DNA of 50,830 bases from Bordetella parapertussis (lineage in GTDB: Bacteria > Pseudomonadota > Gammaproteobacteria > Burkholderiales > Burkholderiaceae_B), in NCBI GenBank assembly GCA_945862495.1, contig CAMAYM010000004.1, positions 1 through 50,830 on the forward strand, given 5' to 3'. Positions 8,737 through 18,474 of this stretch are shown here, one piece after another. Made by a program: the position numbers and the translations under genes. Within the stretch, counting starts at the first letter, position 1. Every line of letters begins with the position of its first letter. Below the pieces are notes generated by a model. That model made no database searches, was not told the origin of the DNA, and saw nothing but the letters and a program-made list of their open reading frames with translations.

Positions 8737-9246
8737 ATGGAATACCTCATGCGCACTCCCTATAAGACAATCCTCGGTGCAGCACTTTTTGCGCTCCTGC
8801 TCGGCTGCAGCTCCTCCAGCAAAGACGAGAAAAAAGAAGCGAAGGCGATGCCCGAGCGCGCCGCTGAAGTCATTTTTAAAAATATGACCGCTGTCCAGGT
8901 TAAAAATAGCTTGATGAGCGCATGTTCTCAGAGCCGCATGCGTATCTTGCCCGACCAAGCCGAAGTCCTCTGTATCCGTAATCGACTGAGCGAAGACCGT
9001 GAACAGATGCTCGTGACACTCACGAATGACGACTTTGCGAGAAACATCACAGACAACGTCAAATTCGTCATTACACCCGAGGGACGTGATGTCCGAGTCA
9101 TCGGTAGTACATATCTTCAATTTGCTTCACCACTCGGTATCGAGTTTGATGCGGGCGTCAAAATTAAACGTATCAATCTACTCGATAACGACTCATTTTC
9201 AATGCTTGAAGCGCTACTGAAACAAGCAGGTGGCACGCAGCCTTAA
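8737..9246 (+). CDS. Hypothetical lipoprotein
   Basis: The 169-residue product has a short N-terminal hydrophobic signal ending in the lipobox LLLGC (Cys near residue 23), followed by Ser/Lys/Glu-rich residues as in membrane-anchored lipoproteins. I do not recognise the mature domain (about 35-165), which is mixed alpha/beta in pattern with two cysteines (in SACSQ and VLCIRN). The start may be ATG 8737 or ATG 8749. It lies between an SDR gene and carbonic anhydrase on the same strand. No function is assigned. Confidence 0.75.
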   Translation: MEYLMRTPYKTILGAALFALLLGCSSSSKDEKKEAKAMPERAAEVIFKNMTAVQVKNSLMSACSQSRMRILPDQAEVLCIRNRLSEDREQMLVTLTNDDFARNITDNVKFVITPEGRDVRVIGSTYLQFASPLGIEFDAGVKIKRINLLDNDSFSMLEALLKQAGGTQP

Positions 9247-9278
9247 ACGCTCATGCGCCTCAACGAGACACCCTGCAC

Positions 9279-9959
9279 ATGACCCTACCAAACACGACAA
9301 AATTTGCCAATCCGCACGAACTCACCCAGCTCTTTGAAAAAAACAAAGAGTGGGTCGCTTCGGTCATTCAAAGCGACCCTGAATTTTTTAATCGTCTGGC
9401 CAATCAGCAATCCCCCGAATACCTTTGGATCGGATGCTCAGACTCACGTGTACCCGCTAATCAAATTACGGGTCTCGCGCCGGGCGAAGTATTTGTCCAT
9501 AGAAACATTGCAAATGTGGTCGTACATACCGACCTCAATGCACTCTCCGTGATTCAATTCGCCATTGATCAACTCAAGGTTAAACATATTATCGTCGTGG
9601 GACACTATGGCTGCGGTGGTGTGCGCGCCGCGATGGAAAATGTCCGTATCGGCTTAGCAGACAATTGGATCCGTCACGTCAAAGACGTCCATGACAAGCA
9701 CGGCACCTACCTTGGTCGGCTCATCAACAAGGCCGAACGCCTCGATCGCTTGTGCGAGCTCAATGTCATCGAACAGGTGGTCAATGTGTGTCAGACCACC
9801 AGTGTCCAGGACGCCTGGCAGCGCAACCAGCCCGTAACAGTCCATGGATGGGTCTATGGTGTAGAGGACGGACTTGCACGCGATCTGGGCGTGAGCGTTG
9901 CGACCCCTGACGAACTCGAGCAACGCTACCAACTGGTGTTAGCCAAACGCTTTACCTGA
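9279..9959 (+). CDS. can: Beta-class carbonic anhydrase
   Basis: This 226-residue enzyme interconverts CO2 and bicarbonate in the cytoplasm. The zinc ligands and catalytic pair are all present: C53, D55 and R57 in CSDSRVP, then H109 and C112 in HYGCGGVRAA. Length and motif order match E. coli Can, which supplies bicarbonate for biosynthetic carboxylations. It starts 32 bases after the lipoprotein gene. Its 3' end overlaps the convergent MFS gene by 21 bases. Confidence 0.93.
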   Translation: MTLPNTTKFANPHELTQLFEKNKEWVASVIQSDPEFFNRLANQQSPEYLWIGCSDSRVPANQITGLAPGEVFVHRNIANVVVHTDLNALSVIQFAIDQLKVKHIIVVGHYGCGGVRAAMENVRIGLADNWIRHVKDVHDKHGTYLGRLINKAERLDRLCELNVIEQVVNVCQTTSVQDAWQRNQPVTVHGWVYGVEDGLARDLGVSVATPDELEQRYQLVLAKRFT

Positions 9960-11198
9960 CATTGAGAGGCTCTGGCGTCTGAGACGCCAGAACAACCAAA
10001 AAGCAATCGTTAGGTTGAGCGCATTCCAGATCAAACCGTTAATCATCGCGACCTTGTAAGATCCGGTGACGTCAAATATTTTCCCGGATATCCAGCCACC
10101 AAGGGCCATGCCCAACATCGTCGCCATGATGACCGCCCCCACGCGACGCCCGGTTTCCGCAGCCGGGAAATGCTCACGAATAATAATTGCGTAGGACGGC
10201 ACAATTCCGCCCTGAAATAATCCAAACGTTGCCGCAATCAGATAAAGCGACACCAAGCCATCAAAGGGCAAGAACATCAGTAACGCAATACCCTGCAATG
10301 ACGAGCCCAATAACAGCGTTCGGATGCCACCTATTTTGTCGCAAATGACACCTGAAATCAGACGACTCACTACCCCGCACGCCAGCATCAGCGACAGCAT
10401 CTCCGCACCACGCGCTGCGCCATAGCCCAAGTCGACACAGTACGCCACGATATGCACCTGTGGCATTGACATCGCCACGCAACACGCTAACCCAGCAATA
10501 ATCAGCAATGTCTGGGCCTGCCCCATGCTCAACCCGAAAGGGCGTGTCGAAGAAAAAGTGGTTGACACCGTGGAAGGAGAAACCACATTGAGCGGAGGAC
10601 GGCGCCTCAGAAACAGAGCAAGTATGCCCATACTCACACCACAGACAACACCCATCCAGAGATAGGTCTCTCGCCAGCCAATCGTCGTCACCCCCCATTG
10701 CGCTAAATAGGGCCAGACAGCGCCCGCAAGATAGTTACCGCTCGCACATACGGCGACTGCGATACCGCGACGTTTATTCCACCACAAGGAGGTATCCGCC
10801 ACCAGAGGCGCAAAGGTCGACGAGGTGCCTAACAGACCTAAAAAAAGTCCGTGTGCCATCGCAAAACCCATAATGCTGGTACTCAGTCCCGCCCAGATAA
10901 AACCGATCACAATGCCGGCTGAACCGATGAGCAAAGAAATCGTGACGCCAAAACGATCGGCGATCTTGCCCATATAGACTCCGCCTACACCAAAACCAAT
11001 CATCATTAGGGTGTAGGGTAACGAAGCGTCGGAGCGTGACACCCCGAATTCAGCTTGTACTTCAGGTAGAACCACCGCCACCACAAACATACAACTGCTG
11101 CCCATCAGCATGGCCAATAAAGCAATCACCAAGCGCCAAAAGGCATAACGCGAATCGATGAGTTCTGCAGGAGCCGGAGTGTTGTTCATAAGGTGCAT
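9939..11198 (-). CDS. MFS transporter
   Basis: A 419-residue major-facilitator protein with about twelve transmembrane helices. The motif-A-like GKIADRFG occurs between helices 2 and 3, and an equivalent SGVICDKIGG occurs in the second half. The layout resembles oxalate/formate or monocarboxylate porters. The substrate is not known. Start ATG 11198 has another in-frame ATG nine bases downstream and neither has a clear Shine-Dalgarno. It is divergent from the DMT transporter. Confidence 0.87.
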   Translation of the reverse strand: MHLMNNTPAPAELIDSRYAFWRLVIALLAMLMGSSCMFVVAVVLPEVQAEFGVSRSDASLPYTLMMIGFGVGGVYMGKIADRFGVTISLLIGSAGIVIGFIWAGLSTSIMGFAMAHGLFLGLLGTSSTFAPLVADTSLWWNKRRGIAVAVCASGNYLAGAVWPYLAQWGVTTIGWRETYLWMGVVCGVSMGILALFLRRRPPLNVVSPSTVSTTFSSTRPFGLSMGQAQTLLIIAGLACCVAMSMPQVHIVAYCVDLGYGAARGAEMLSLMLACGVVSRLISGVICDKIGGIRTLLLGSSLQGIALLMFLPFDGLVSLYLIAATFGLFQGGIVPSYAIIIREHFPAAETGRRVGAVIMATMLGMALGGWISGKIFDVTGSYKVAMINGLIWNALNLTIAFWLFWRLRRQSLSMSGKAFG

Positions 11199-11271
11199 TC
11201 AAGAGGACGATGCAGCGTAACATGACTCAAACCTTCACAATAGTCGGATATCTGGACGTACACTCTGCTCC

Positions 11272-12159
11272 ATGACAAGTACTCTATGGTTTACCCCGGT
11301 TTTCATCCTGATTTGGAGCACCGGTTTTATCATCGCCCGCTACGGCATGCCTTATTCGGAACCGATGACCTTTTTGGCGATTCGCTTTGGTGCTGTCGTG
11401 CTGTGCATGCTCCCGATCGTCCTGTGGCTCAAAGCCCCATGGCCGCGTGGACGACAAGTCTGGCACATCGCCATTGCAGGCGCTCTTTTTCAGTTTGGCT
11501 ACCTAGGGGGGGTTTGGGCCGCTGTCAAACTCGGTATGCCTGCAGGACTCGCGGCTCTTATCATCGGCTTACAGCCTATTTTGACGGGTCTACTCGCTTC
11601 TTTTGTCTCTGAACGCGTGTCTCCCAGGCAATGGCTCGGTCTCGTTTTAGGTCTGACAGGGGTCGCACTCGTCCTGTTTACCAACATCCGACTTGAAGGC
11701 CTTTCTCTGGCGAGCACTGTGCTTGCCTTTGTCGGCATGTTTGCCATCACCTTTGGCACACTTTATCAAAAGCGGTTTTGCCCCACCTTTGATTTGCGAA
11801 CAGGCTCGGTGATTCAGTTTTCCATCAGCACCTTGTTATGCATGATCATGATGTTTATTTTTGAAACACGCGAGATTCAGTGGACCGTTCCAATGATCGG
11901 GGCGATGCTTTGGGGAATCCTGGCGATCTCTATCGGCGCCATGAGCTTATGGTTCATCTTACTCAGACGTGGCGACGCCACTAAAGTCAGTAGCATGATG
12001 TATCTTGTGCCACCCACCACGGCGATCATGGCGTGGGTCTTGTTTGATGAGCCCTTGACGCCCACAGTGCTCGTGGGTATTTTTATCACCATGCTGGGTG
12101 TGCTCATCATCAACCAAGCCTCTTGGCCCCACTGGGTCAAAAAAGTCGGTCAAATATAA
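11272..12159 (+). CDS. EamA/DMT-family permease
   Basis: The 295-residue protein has ten predicted helices as two EamA repeats (about residues 5-140 and 150-285). It has the typical opening FILIWSTGFIIARYGMP and helix-end IIGLQPILTGLLAS, and a second-repeat YLVPPTTAIMAWVLFDEPLT segment. Relatives export amino acids or other metabolites. The substrate is unknown. It stands alone between the divergent MFS gene and the lactate-dehydrogenase gene. Confidence 0.87.
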   Translation: MTSTLWFTPVFILIWSTGFIIARYGMPYSEPMTFLAIRFGAVVLCMLPIVLWLKAPWPRGRQVWHIAIAGALFQFGYLGGVWAAVKLGMPAGLAALIIGLQPILTGLLASFVSERVSPRQWLGLVLGLTGVALVLFTNIRLEGLSLASTVLAFVGMFAITFGTLYQKRFCPTFDLRTGSVIQFSISTLLCMIMMFIFETREIQWTVPMIGAMLWGILAISIGAMSLWFILLRRGDATKVSSMMYLVPPTTAIMAWVLFDEPLTPTVLVGIFITMLGVLIINQASWPHWVKKVGQI

Positions 12160-12254
12160 CCTGCAAAAACGATCCTCGCCCGTTAAACTTACAACTATCA
12201 TGCGTATGCACCCGTTTGGTTCATTTACGCACTTATGTCCGGAGACCATGCAAC

Positions 12255-13409
12255 ATGACAGTCATTACTAGCGTCGAAGATCTACGCGTTCTCGCTAAAA
12301 AACGTGTCCCACGTATGTTTTACGATTACGCAGACTCGGGCTCCTGGACTGAAAGCACGTACCGCGCCAACGAAAGCGATTTTCAAAAAATCAAGCTCCG
12401 TCAGCGTATTTTGGTCAATATGGAACACCGCTCAACGGCGACCACCATGATTGGTCAAAAAGTTGCGATGCCCGTTGCGATTGCTCCCACTGGGCTCACG
12501 GGCATGCAACACGCAGATGGTGAGATTTTGGCGGCCCGTGCAGCCAAAGACTTTGGCGTGCCTTTTACGCTGTCAACGATGAGCATTTGCTCAATCGAGG
12601 ACGTCGCCGAAGGGACAGACCATCACCCCTTCTGGTTTCAGTTGTATGTGATGAAAGACCGTGACTTTATTGAGCGTTTAATTGAGCGCGCTAAAGCCGC
12701 CAATTGCTCTGCGCTCGTCCTCACACTCGATTTGCAAATCCTCGGCCAACGCCACAAAGATTTGAAAAACGGCTTGAGCGCTCCGCCTAAAATGACGCTT
12801 GCTAACATGATCGACATCGCCACCAAACCCCGCTGGGCGCTCGGCATGCTCGGCACGCAACGACGCCAGTTTGGCAATATCGTCGGACATGTCAAAGGCG
12901 TATCCGACATGAGCAAGCTGAGCGAATGGACTGCATCGCAGTTTGATCCCGCACTCAACTGGAACGATGTCGAGTGGATCAAAAAACGTTGGGGCGGCAA
13001 GCTCATCCTTAAAGGTATCCAGGATCCCGAAGATGCGCGTCTCGCGCTCAATAGTGGCGCCGACGCCTTGATCGTCAGCAATCATGGCGGACGCCAACTC
13101 GATGGCGCAGAGTCCAGTATTCAATGCTTACCCGCCATCGTTGATGCGGTCGGCAAACAAATCGAAGTCCATATGGACGGTGGCGTGCGGAGCGGCCAAG
13201 ACGTCCTCAAGGCACGCGCACTCGGTGCACAAGGCTGCTACATCGGTCGTGCGTTTTTGTACGGCTTAGGCGCCATGGGTGGCCCAGGCGTCACTAAAGT
13301 ACTGGAAATGATTCACAAAGAACTCGATCTGACGATGGCTTTTTGCGGCCGTACGGATGTGGAAACTGTAGATAAAAGCATCCTATTACCTGGCACATAT
13401 CCTGTCTGA
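12255..13409 (+). CDS. lldD: FMN-dependent alpha-hydroxy-acid dehydrogenase (L-lactate dehydrogenase type)
   Basis: This 384-residue flavoenzyme oxidises L-lactate or a similar 2-hydroxyacid to the 2-oxoacid, usually passing electrons to the quinone pool. The N-terminus MFYDYADSGSW, the active-site block SNHGGRQLDGA (about 275-285, with the catalytic His) and the FMN phosphate loop HMDGGVRSGQD (about 305) are all family hallmarks. The frame is open further upstream, but ATG 12255 fits both the family start and GGAG about 10 bases before it. Other hydroxyacids such as glycolate or mandelate cannot be excluded. Confidence 0.87.
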   Translation: MTVITSVEDLRVLAKKRVPRMFYDYADSGSWTESTYRANESDFQKIKLRQRILVNMEHRSTATTMIGQKVAMPVAIAPTGLTGMQHADGEILAARAAKDFGVPFTLSTMSICSIEDVAEGTDHHPFWFQLYVMKDRDFIERLIERAKAANCSALVLTLDLQILGQRHKDLKNGLSAPPKMTLANMIDIATKPRWALGMLGTQRRQFGNIVGHVKGVSDMSKLSEWTASQFDPALNWNDVEWIKKRWGGKLILKGIQDPEDARLALNSGADALIVSNHGGRQLDGAESSIQCLPAIVDAVGKQIEVHMDGGVRSGQDVLKARALGAQGCYIGRAFLYGLGAMGGPGVTKVLEMIHKELDLTMAFCGRTDVETVDKSILLPGTYPV

Positions 13410-13479
13410 CGCATCCTTAATTTGTCATCAAACTATGATTTAATCATTTTCGTTTATTACACCTAGTTACAGACAAAAC

Positions 13480-14001
13480 ATGACCTCAGAAAAAAGCAAA
13501 ATGCGTTCGCTTCCACGCTGGATTTTCATGAGCCGTTGGCTCCAGGCGCCACTGTATCTGGGCCTGATTGTCGCTCAAGGCATCTACGTCTGGCAGTTTT
13601 GGAAAGAACTCATTCATCTCATTGGCATGATGGCTGTTGAAAAATCAGTCACCGAAACCGAGCTCATGTTGATTGTGCTCGGTCTGATCGACGTGGTGAT
13701 GATTTCAAACTTGTTGATCATGGTGATCGTCGGTGGCTGGGAGACTTTTGTCTCCAGACTTGACCTTGAAGACCATCCGGATCAGCCCGAATGGCTCTCG
13801 CATGTCAATGCCGGTGTACTCAAGGTCAAACTGGCAACAGCTATCATTGGTATCTCCTCGATTCACCTGCTAAAGACCTTTATCAATGCGCCCAGCATGG
13901 ATGACGCAACGATGATGTGGCAAACCATTATCCATCTAGCTTTTGTGGTGTCCGCCCTCGCTATTGCCTATACCGAAAAGCTGCTGTACTCAAAACACTG
14001 A
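13480..14001 (+). CDS. YqhA/UPF0114-family membrane protein
   Basis: The 173-residue protein has about four membrane helices. It shows the family's characteristic start (RWIFMSRWLQAPLYLGL) and the loops LGLIDVVMISNLLIMVIVGGWE and KVKLATAIIGISSIHLLK. The family is widespread in Proteobacteria and its function is not established. The phosphatase gene begins 10 bases after the stop, so the two may be co-transcribed. Confidence 0.87.
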   Translation: MTSEKSKMRSLPRWIFMSRWLQAPLYLGLIVAQGIYVWQFWKELIHLIGMMAVEKSVTETELMLIVLGLIDVVMISNLLIMVIVGGWETFVSRLDLEDHPDQPEWLSHVNAGVLKVKLATAIIGISSIHLLKTFINAPSMDDATMMWQTIIHLAFVVSALAIAYTEKLLYSKH

Positions 14002-14011
14002 CACATCCGCT

Positions 14012-15586
14012 ATGCAACGCCGCCAACTTCTAGGTCTGGCGGCCGCCTCGGCGGCCTCTGCTGCCTTAGTTGGCCTCCCTAAAGCGAGCTGGGGTCGCCA
14101 GAACTGGCCCAGCGACCCTTTCACACTCGGCGTCGCGAGCGGCTCCCCCACCAGCCAGTCCATGGTTCTTTGGACAAGATTGGGCCGAGAAGCGCTTGCA
14201 CAAGCTGGCCAAACGCTTGCGCACGTTCCCGTCACTTGGCAACTGGCTGACGATCTACAATTTACCCAGATCGTTCAACAAGGCTCCCTCACAGCCGTGC
14301 CCGAACTCGGTCATTCCCTGCACGCCGAAGTCACGGGTCTCTTACCTGCACGCACCTACTTTTATCGCTTTCTCACAGGGAACGCCAGCAGTCCCGTCGG
14401 TCAAACACGGACCTTTCCCGCGCCCCATCAGCCCGCGTCAAGACTACGACTCGCCTATGCCTCCTGCCAGCGCTGGGGGGATGGTTTTTACTCCGCTTAT
14501 CGCGATATGCGCGAACAAAACCTAGATGTTGTCATGTTTTTGGGCGACTACATCTACGAGTATCCTACCTCTGCCTCACGCGATGTCAGGCTCACAACGG
14601 GTGGCTGGGTGATCTCCTTGGACAACTACCGCGATCGTTATGCACTCCACAAGTCAGACCCGCATTTACAAGCCATGCACGCGGCCTGCCCATGGCTCGT
14701 GACCTGGGATGATCATGAAGTTCAAAATGACTATGCTGCGTTGACGCCGGGCTTCCCAGGCAACGATACCGTCGCGTCTTTTGCTGAACGCAGGCGCGCG
14801 GCATACCAAGCCTTTTATGAAAACATGCCGGTTCGTTACGCTGACTTTGCACAGCTACTTAACCATCAAGGCAATCAAGTTCAAGTCTTTAGCAGCGTCC
14901 AATTCGGTCAACTCGCGACTCTCTACTCCCTCGACAATCGTCAATACCGACATCGTCATGCGTGCACACCAACAGATCGCTTTGGCAGTGCTCGGATCAA
15001 TCCAGAGCAATGCACACCTCTCACACAAGAGAACCGAACCCTTCTTGGAGAGCATCAAGAAGCGTGGCTCACACGCCAATTTGAGCGTAGCCCTTCAACA
15101 TGGAATGTCATTGGCCAACAAAGTCTGCTTGGACCACGCGACGCAGGCACGACCCCCAATTTCATCTCCAACGACGGCTGGAGCGGCTATCCTGCTGCTC
15201 GACAGCGGCTCATCGATGCCATGCGCACGACGCGCTTACAAAATCCGGTTGTGCTGGGTGGTGACGTCCACCAAAACTGGGTAGGCCAGATTTTGTCTAA
15301 CTACGCTGAGCCCGAGAGTCAGCCCGTTGGCGTGGAGTTTTGCGGTACGAGCATCAGCTCGCGCAACGGTGCTACTGAGCTTGCGCTTGCAGAAATTTTG
15401 CACCATAGCCCCTACTTTATTTTTGCAAATGCCGAGTATCGTGGTTATGGCGTTGTGGACGTCACACCACATAACATGACCACCATGTTGCGTGCAGTTA
15501 AAAACGTGAGGGATCCAAATTCTGAGGTGATGACACTTGCGCGCTTTGCTGTTGAAGCAGGGCAATCTAAGGTTCATCGTCTTTAA
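14012..15586 (+). CDS. phoD: PhoD-like alkaline phosphatase, Tat-exported
   Basis: The 524-residue protein starts with a twin-arginine signal (RRQLLGLAAAS) and is therefore probably exported folded to the periplasm. It hydrolyses phosphate mono- or diesters. The metal-binding motifs of the PhoD metallophosphatase are visible: FLGDYIYEYP (about 176-185), TWDDHEVQNDY (about 230) and VVLGGDVHQNW (about 412), preceded by a Fe(III)/Ca2+-type N-terminal Ig-like domain. An in-frame extension to 13943 overlaps the upstream gene and would bury the Tat signal, so ATG 14012 is chosen. No Pho box was recognised upstream. Confidence 0.88.
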   Translation: MQRRQLLGLAAASAASAALVGLPKASWGRQNWPSDPFTLGVASGSPTSQSMVLWTRLGREALAQAGQTLAHVPVTWQLADDLQFTQIVQQGSLTAVPELGHSLHAEVTGLLPARTYFYRFLTGNASSPVGQTRTFPAPHQPASRLRLAYASCQRWGDGFYSAYRDMREQNLDVVMFLGDYIYEYPTSASRDVRLTTGGWVISLDNYRDRYALHKSDPHLQAMHAACPWLVTWDDHEVQNDYAALTPGFPGNDTVASFAERRRAAYQAFYENMPVRYADFAQLLNHQGNQVQVFSSVQFGQLATLYSLDNRQYRHRHACTPTDRFGSARINPEQCTPLTQENRTLLGEHQEAWLTRQFERSPSTWNVIGQQSLLGPRDAGTTPNFISNDGWSGYPAARQRLIDAMRTTRLQNPVVLGGDVHQNWVGQILSNYAEPESQPVGVEFCGTSISSRNGATELALAEILHHSPYFIFANAEYRGYGVVDVTPHNMTTMLRAVKNVRDPNSEVMTLARFAVEAGQSKVHRL

Positions 15587-15600
15587 AAGCTTGGCTACCT

Positions 15601-15660
15601 TGGACGCTCACGGTCCACCAGCCTTGTGGCGTATATCCACAAGCTGAAATATTTTGTAAT
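15601..15660 (+). terminator. Possible terminator region after phoD
   Basis: Two adjacent hairpins follow the phoD stop: TGGAC/GTCCA (15601-15605 with 15613-15617) and CTTGTGG/CCACAAG (15623-15629 with 15637-15643). The second is followed by an A/T-rich stretch with a short TTTT. The U-tract is weak, so this is a tentative terminator. Confidence 0.35.
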
Positions 15661-15713
15661 GTTCGGCTTCAATATGTAAGTACACGGATCCTTAGACGAA
15701 AAAACTATCCATT

Positions 15714-16412
15714 TTGTCTAGTGCTCCGCTCAGAATCATCACAACAATTATTCGGTGTAGCGTGGATATTTCTGAAGATTCTTCTGTCTCAGGTCACATT
15801 TATTTAATCGACGATGACGCGTCCATTCGGCAGGCGCTCACTGGCTCGCTCGCGCGCCTAGGCTACTCTGTCAGTGTCTTTGAGGCGCCTGATGATTTTC
15901 TCAAAAGCGCGGTCCCCGTCTCACCCGCAGTAATATTGCTGGACATGCATATGCCAGGCAAGTCCGGCGTTGAAGTTCAAGCCGAGCTCATCGCTAATAA
16001 ATGGCGCACACCCGTTATTTTCATTAGTGGCGAAAGCCTTCCTGCGCAAATCATTCGCGCAATGAAGCAAGGTGCTGCGGACTTCTTGCTCAAACCTTTT
16101 TCAATGGAATCATTGCTGCGTGCCGTCGATAGCGGTCTTGCCAAAGACGCGGAACAACATGCTGTGTTGTTGCACTCGCTCAATATTCAGCAGCGCTACG
16201 AGAGGCTCACCCCGCGCGAAAAAGAAATCTGCCGCGAGATGCTCTCGGGGCGCTCAAACAAGGAAATTGCTGAAATCAGTGGTTCGGCAGCCGCTACGAT
16301 CAAACTGCATCGCGCACGGGTGTTGGCCAAGATGCAAGCCAAATCCCTCAGTGATCTGATTACGATGTTTGAGGGCACAGACCTATTGTCTGCGAACAAA
16401 AGCCTTAGCTAG
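15714..16412 (+). CDS. FixJ-type response regulator (REC + LuxR HTH)
   Basis: A two-domain regulator of up to 232 residues. The receiver domain (about 28-140) has acidic pocket D33-D35, phospho-acceptor D77 in LLDMHMPG and K127 in LLKPF. The LuxR helix-turn-helix (about 165-225) begins LTPREKEICREM and includes SNKEIAEI. No histidine kinase gene is adjacent, so the partner is encoded elsewhere. The start is uncertain: TTG 15714 gives the longest form, and GTG 15762 gives a more usual short N-terminus. The 3' end overlaps the convergent permease gene by 8 bases. Confidence 0.85.
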   Translation: MSSAPLRIITTIIRCSVDISEDSSVSGHIYLIDDDASIRQALTGSLARLGYSVSVFEAPDDFLKSAVPVSPAVILLDMHMPGKSGVEVQAELIANKWRTPVIFISGESLPAQIIRAMKQGAADFLLKPFSMESLLRAVDSGLAKDAEQHAVLLHSLNIQQRYERLTPREKEICREMLSGRSNKEIAEISGSAAATIKLHRARVLAKMQAKSLSDLITMFEGTDLLSANKSLS

Positions 16413-17478
16413 GCGGCTGCTCGGTTTTGAGCTGCACCTCAAACACCCACTCACGCCATAACGCAACAATCAGGGCCATCAAGACGGGGCCAATGAAAAG
16501 ACCGACAAAACCCATTGTCGTCACACCGCCCACTAAACCAAAGAATGTTGGTAAAAATGGCAACTTGACTGGGCCGCCAACGAGTCGAGGGCGTAAGGTC
16601 TTGTCTACGATAAACAACTCAATAGAGCCCCAGGCAAACAGCGCCGCTCCGGCCAAAGGCTCGCCTGAACCCACGAGGTAGAGCGAAACCAACCCGCAGG
16701 CCAAGGGCGCGCCTCCTGGGACCATTGCCATCACCGCAGTGATCACGCCCAACAACACAGGAGAGGGCACGCCAGCAATCCAATAGGCCGAACCAAGTAT
16801 CACACCCTCACCGATCGCGATTAAACCCATTCCCGTCACCGTCGAACTAATCGTGGCAGGAATCACACGCGATAAATGCTGCCAACGCATCGGCAGCACA
16901 CGTTCACCCAAAATATCTAACTGACCAACCATCCGATGTCCATCTTTGTAGACAAACATCAACGTAATCAACATAAACAACAAGGTTAAAAAAATATGAA
17001 ATACATTGCCCGTCGTAGACAAAATTAAACGGTAAATGTTACCAATATGTTGACCGCTGATGATTTCAACCATGCCACCCAAGTCATGCGGTTGCCCGAG
17101 ATATTCGTCCCAATATCCTCCCAGACGCTCACCCACCAAGGGAAGGGAAGATATCCAGGCAGGGGCGCTGATCCCCTCTTTATTGGCGGCAATCAACCAG
17201 ACCAATAGGTGCGTCACCTCGTTGATTGCGAAATAGAGCGCCGCAGAGAGGGGCGCAATCAGAACAAGGGTAATAAAAGCCAATGCACCACTCGCAGCAA
17301 GCGTCGTTCGACCTCCGCACACCTTTACCCAGCGAGAGTAAAGCGGCCAGCTGGCAAACCCCACAATGAGGGCTGCCAGCACCGGCACCAAAAAGCCGCT
17401 AAAAAAATAGACGCCTGCTGCCAGCAACAGCACCAGCAAAATACGCGCCACAATGTGGACCGGTAGAACGGGCTGCAT
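16405..17478 (-). CDS. AI-2E/PerM-family membrane protein
   Basis: The 357-residue protein shows the UPF0118/AI-2E layout: paired N-terminal helices, a central amphipathic region, and a C-terminal helical block with GGAPLACGLVSLYL and VGGPVKLPFLPTFFGLVGG. Relatives include TqsA (autoinducer-2 efflux) and Na+/H+ antiporter-like members. The actual substrate is unknown. Its ATG overlaps the stop of the upstream dehydrogenase (TAATG), indicating translational coupling. Confidence 0.85.
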   Translation of the reverse strand: MQPVLPVHIVARILLVLLLAAGVYFFSGFLVPVLAALIVGFASWPLYSRWVKVCGGRTTLAASGALAFITLVLIAPLSAALYFAINEVTHLLVWLIAANKEGISAPAWISSLPLVGERLGGYWDEYLGQPHDLGGMVEIISGQHIGNIYRLILSTTGNVFHIFLTLLFMLITLMFVYKDGHRMVGQLDILGERVLPMRWQHLSRVIPATISSTVTGMGLIAIGEGVILGSAYWIAGVPSPVLLGVITAVMAMVPGGAPLACGLVSLYLVGSGEPLAGAALFAWGSIELFIVDKTLRPRLVGGPVKLPFLPTFFGLVGGVTTMGFVGLFIGPVLMALIVALWREWVFEVQLKTEQPPS

Positions 17479-18425
17479 TAGGTCAGCACTCGCATGGGTG
17501 TCCCAGCAGCAAAGGCCTCGATATTGGCCACAACGTTCTTATAAAACACCGCAAAGTTCTCAGGTGTGGCGTAACCCAAATGCGGGGTCAACACCGTGCG
17601 GGGCACTTGGCGCCAAGGATCATCTGCCAACACAGGCTCAGACTCATAAACGTCCAGACCCGCGCCACCAATCTTGCCTTGCTCAAGCGCTTGTTTCAGC
17701 GCCGCCAGATCTACCAAGCCTGCCCGTGAAGTATTGACCAGATACGCGGTTGGTTTCATCGACGCAATACATGCCGCATCGACGATCTTACGCGTACGGT
17801 CACTCAACACGAGGTGAATACTGATCGCATCAGAGGTTTTGAAAAGCTCTTCTTTGGTAACGAGCTTGACGCCTGCTTCGGCTGCACGCTCTGCCGTCAA
17901 ATTAGGACTCCATGCCACCACTTCCATACCAAAAGCTGTGCCCACACGACCAACCTGCTGACCTAAATTACCCACACCCAACAAACCCAGTCGCTTACCT
18001 TTAATAGTAGGGGGCATCGAAGTCTGCCAGAGACCCTTTCTCATATTGGCATCTTCTTGAGGAATCTTTTTAAACAGTGCCAACAGCAGGGACCATGAGA
18101 GCTCAGCCGTTGCGCCAGTGCTGATTGGATCACCAGGAGAGCCTGACACCACGACACCCGCTTGGCGGCAGGCATCCAGATCAATCGAGTTGTTACGCAA
18201 GCCAGTCGTGACCAGCAGCTTGAGATTAGGCATAGCCTGAATCACCGATGCGGGGAATGCTGAGCGCTCGCGCATCGCCACCACTACATCAAAAGACGCA
18301 AGCGTCGCAGCCAGCTTGTCAGGCTGAATAAATTCATTAAAAAAGGTGATTTCAGCCTTTAGCGCGTCCCAGTTAGCCATTCCTTGCGCCACTTTCAAAT
18401 AATCATCCAGTACAGCAATACGCAT
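17478..18425 (-). CDS. D-2-hydroxyacid dehydrogenase family protein
   Basis: The 315-residue NAD-dependent enzyme resembles phosphoglycerate and glyoxylate/hydroxypyruvate reductases. The dinucleotide site LGLLGVGNLGQQVG lies near residues 145-158. The catalytic Arg (NTSRAGLVD), Glu (DVYESEPV) and His (TPHLGYAT) are all recognisable. It reduces a 2-oxoacid or oxidises a D-2-hydroxyacid; the substrate is not predictable. The start ATG 18425 has GGAG 8 bases upstream. It is translationally coupled to the AI-2E-family gene. Confidence 0.88.
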   Translation of the reverse strand: MRIAVLDDYLKVAQGMANWDALKAEITFFNEFIQPDKLAATLASFDVVVAMRERSAFPASVIQAMPNLKLLVTTGLRNNSIDLDACRQAGVVVSGSPGDPISTGATAELSWSLLLALFKKIPQEDANMRKGLWQTSMPPTIKGKRLGLLGVGNLGQQVGRVGTAFGMEVVAWSPNLTAERAAEAGVKLVTKEELFKTSDAISIHLVLSDRTRKIVDAACIASMKPTAYLVNTSRAGLVDLAALKQALEQGKIGGAGLDVYESEPVLADDPWRQVPRTVLTPHLGYATPENFAVFYKNVVANIEAFAAGTPMRVLT

Positions 18426-18474
18426 TTCTATCTCCGGTTCAATCTCATTTAAATTATTTTCAACACAATATATT

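Noticed and set aside
8587..9120. 177-codon minus-strand open frame across the SDR and lipoprotein genes
   Set aside because: Both plus-strand genes are better supported (SDR motifs, lipobox). The minus frame has no motif.
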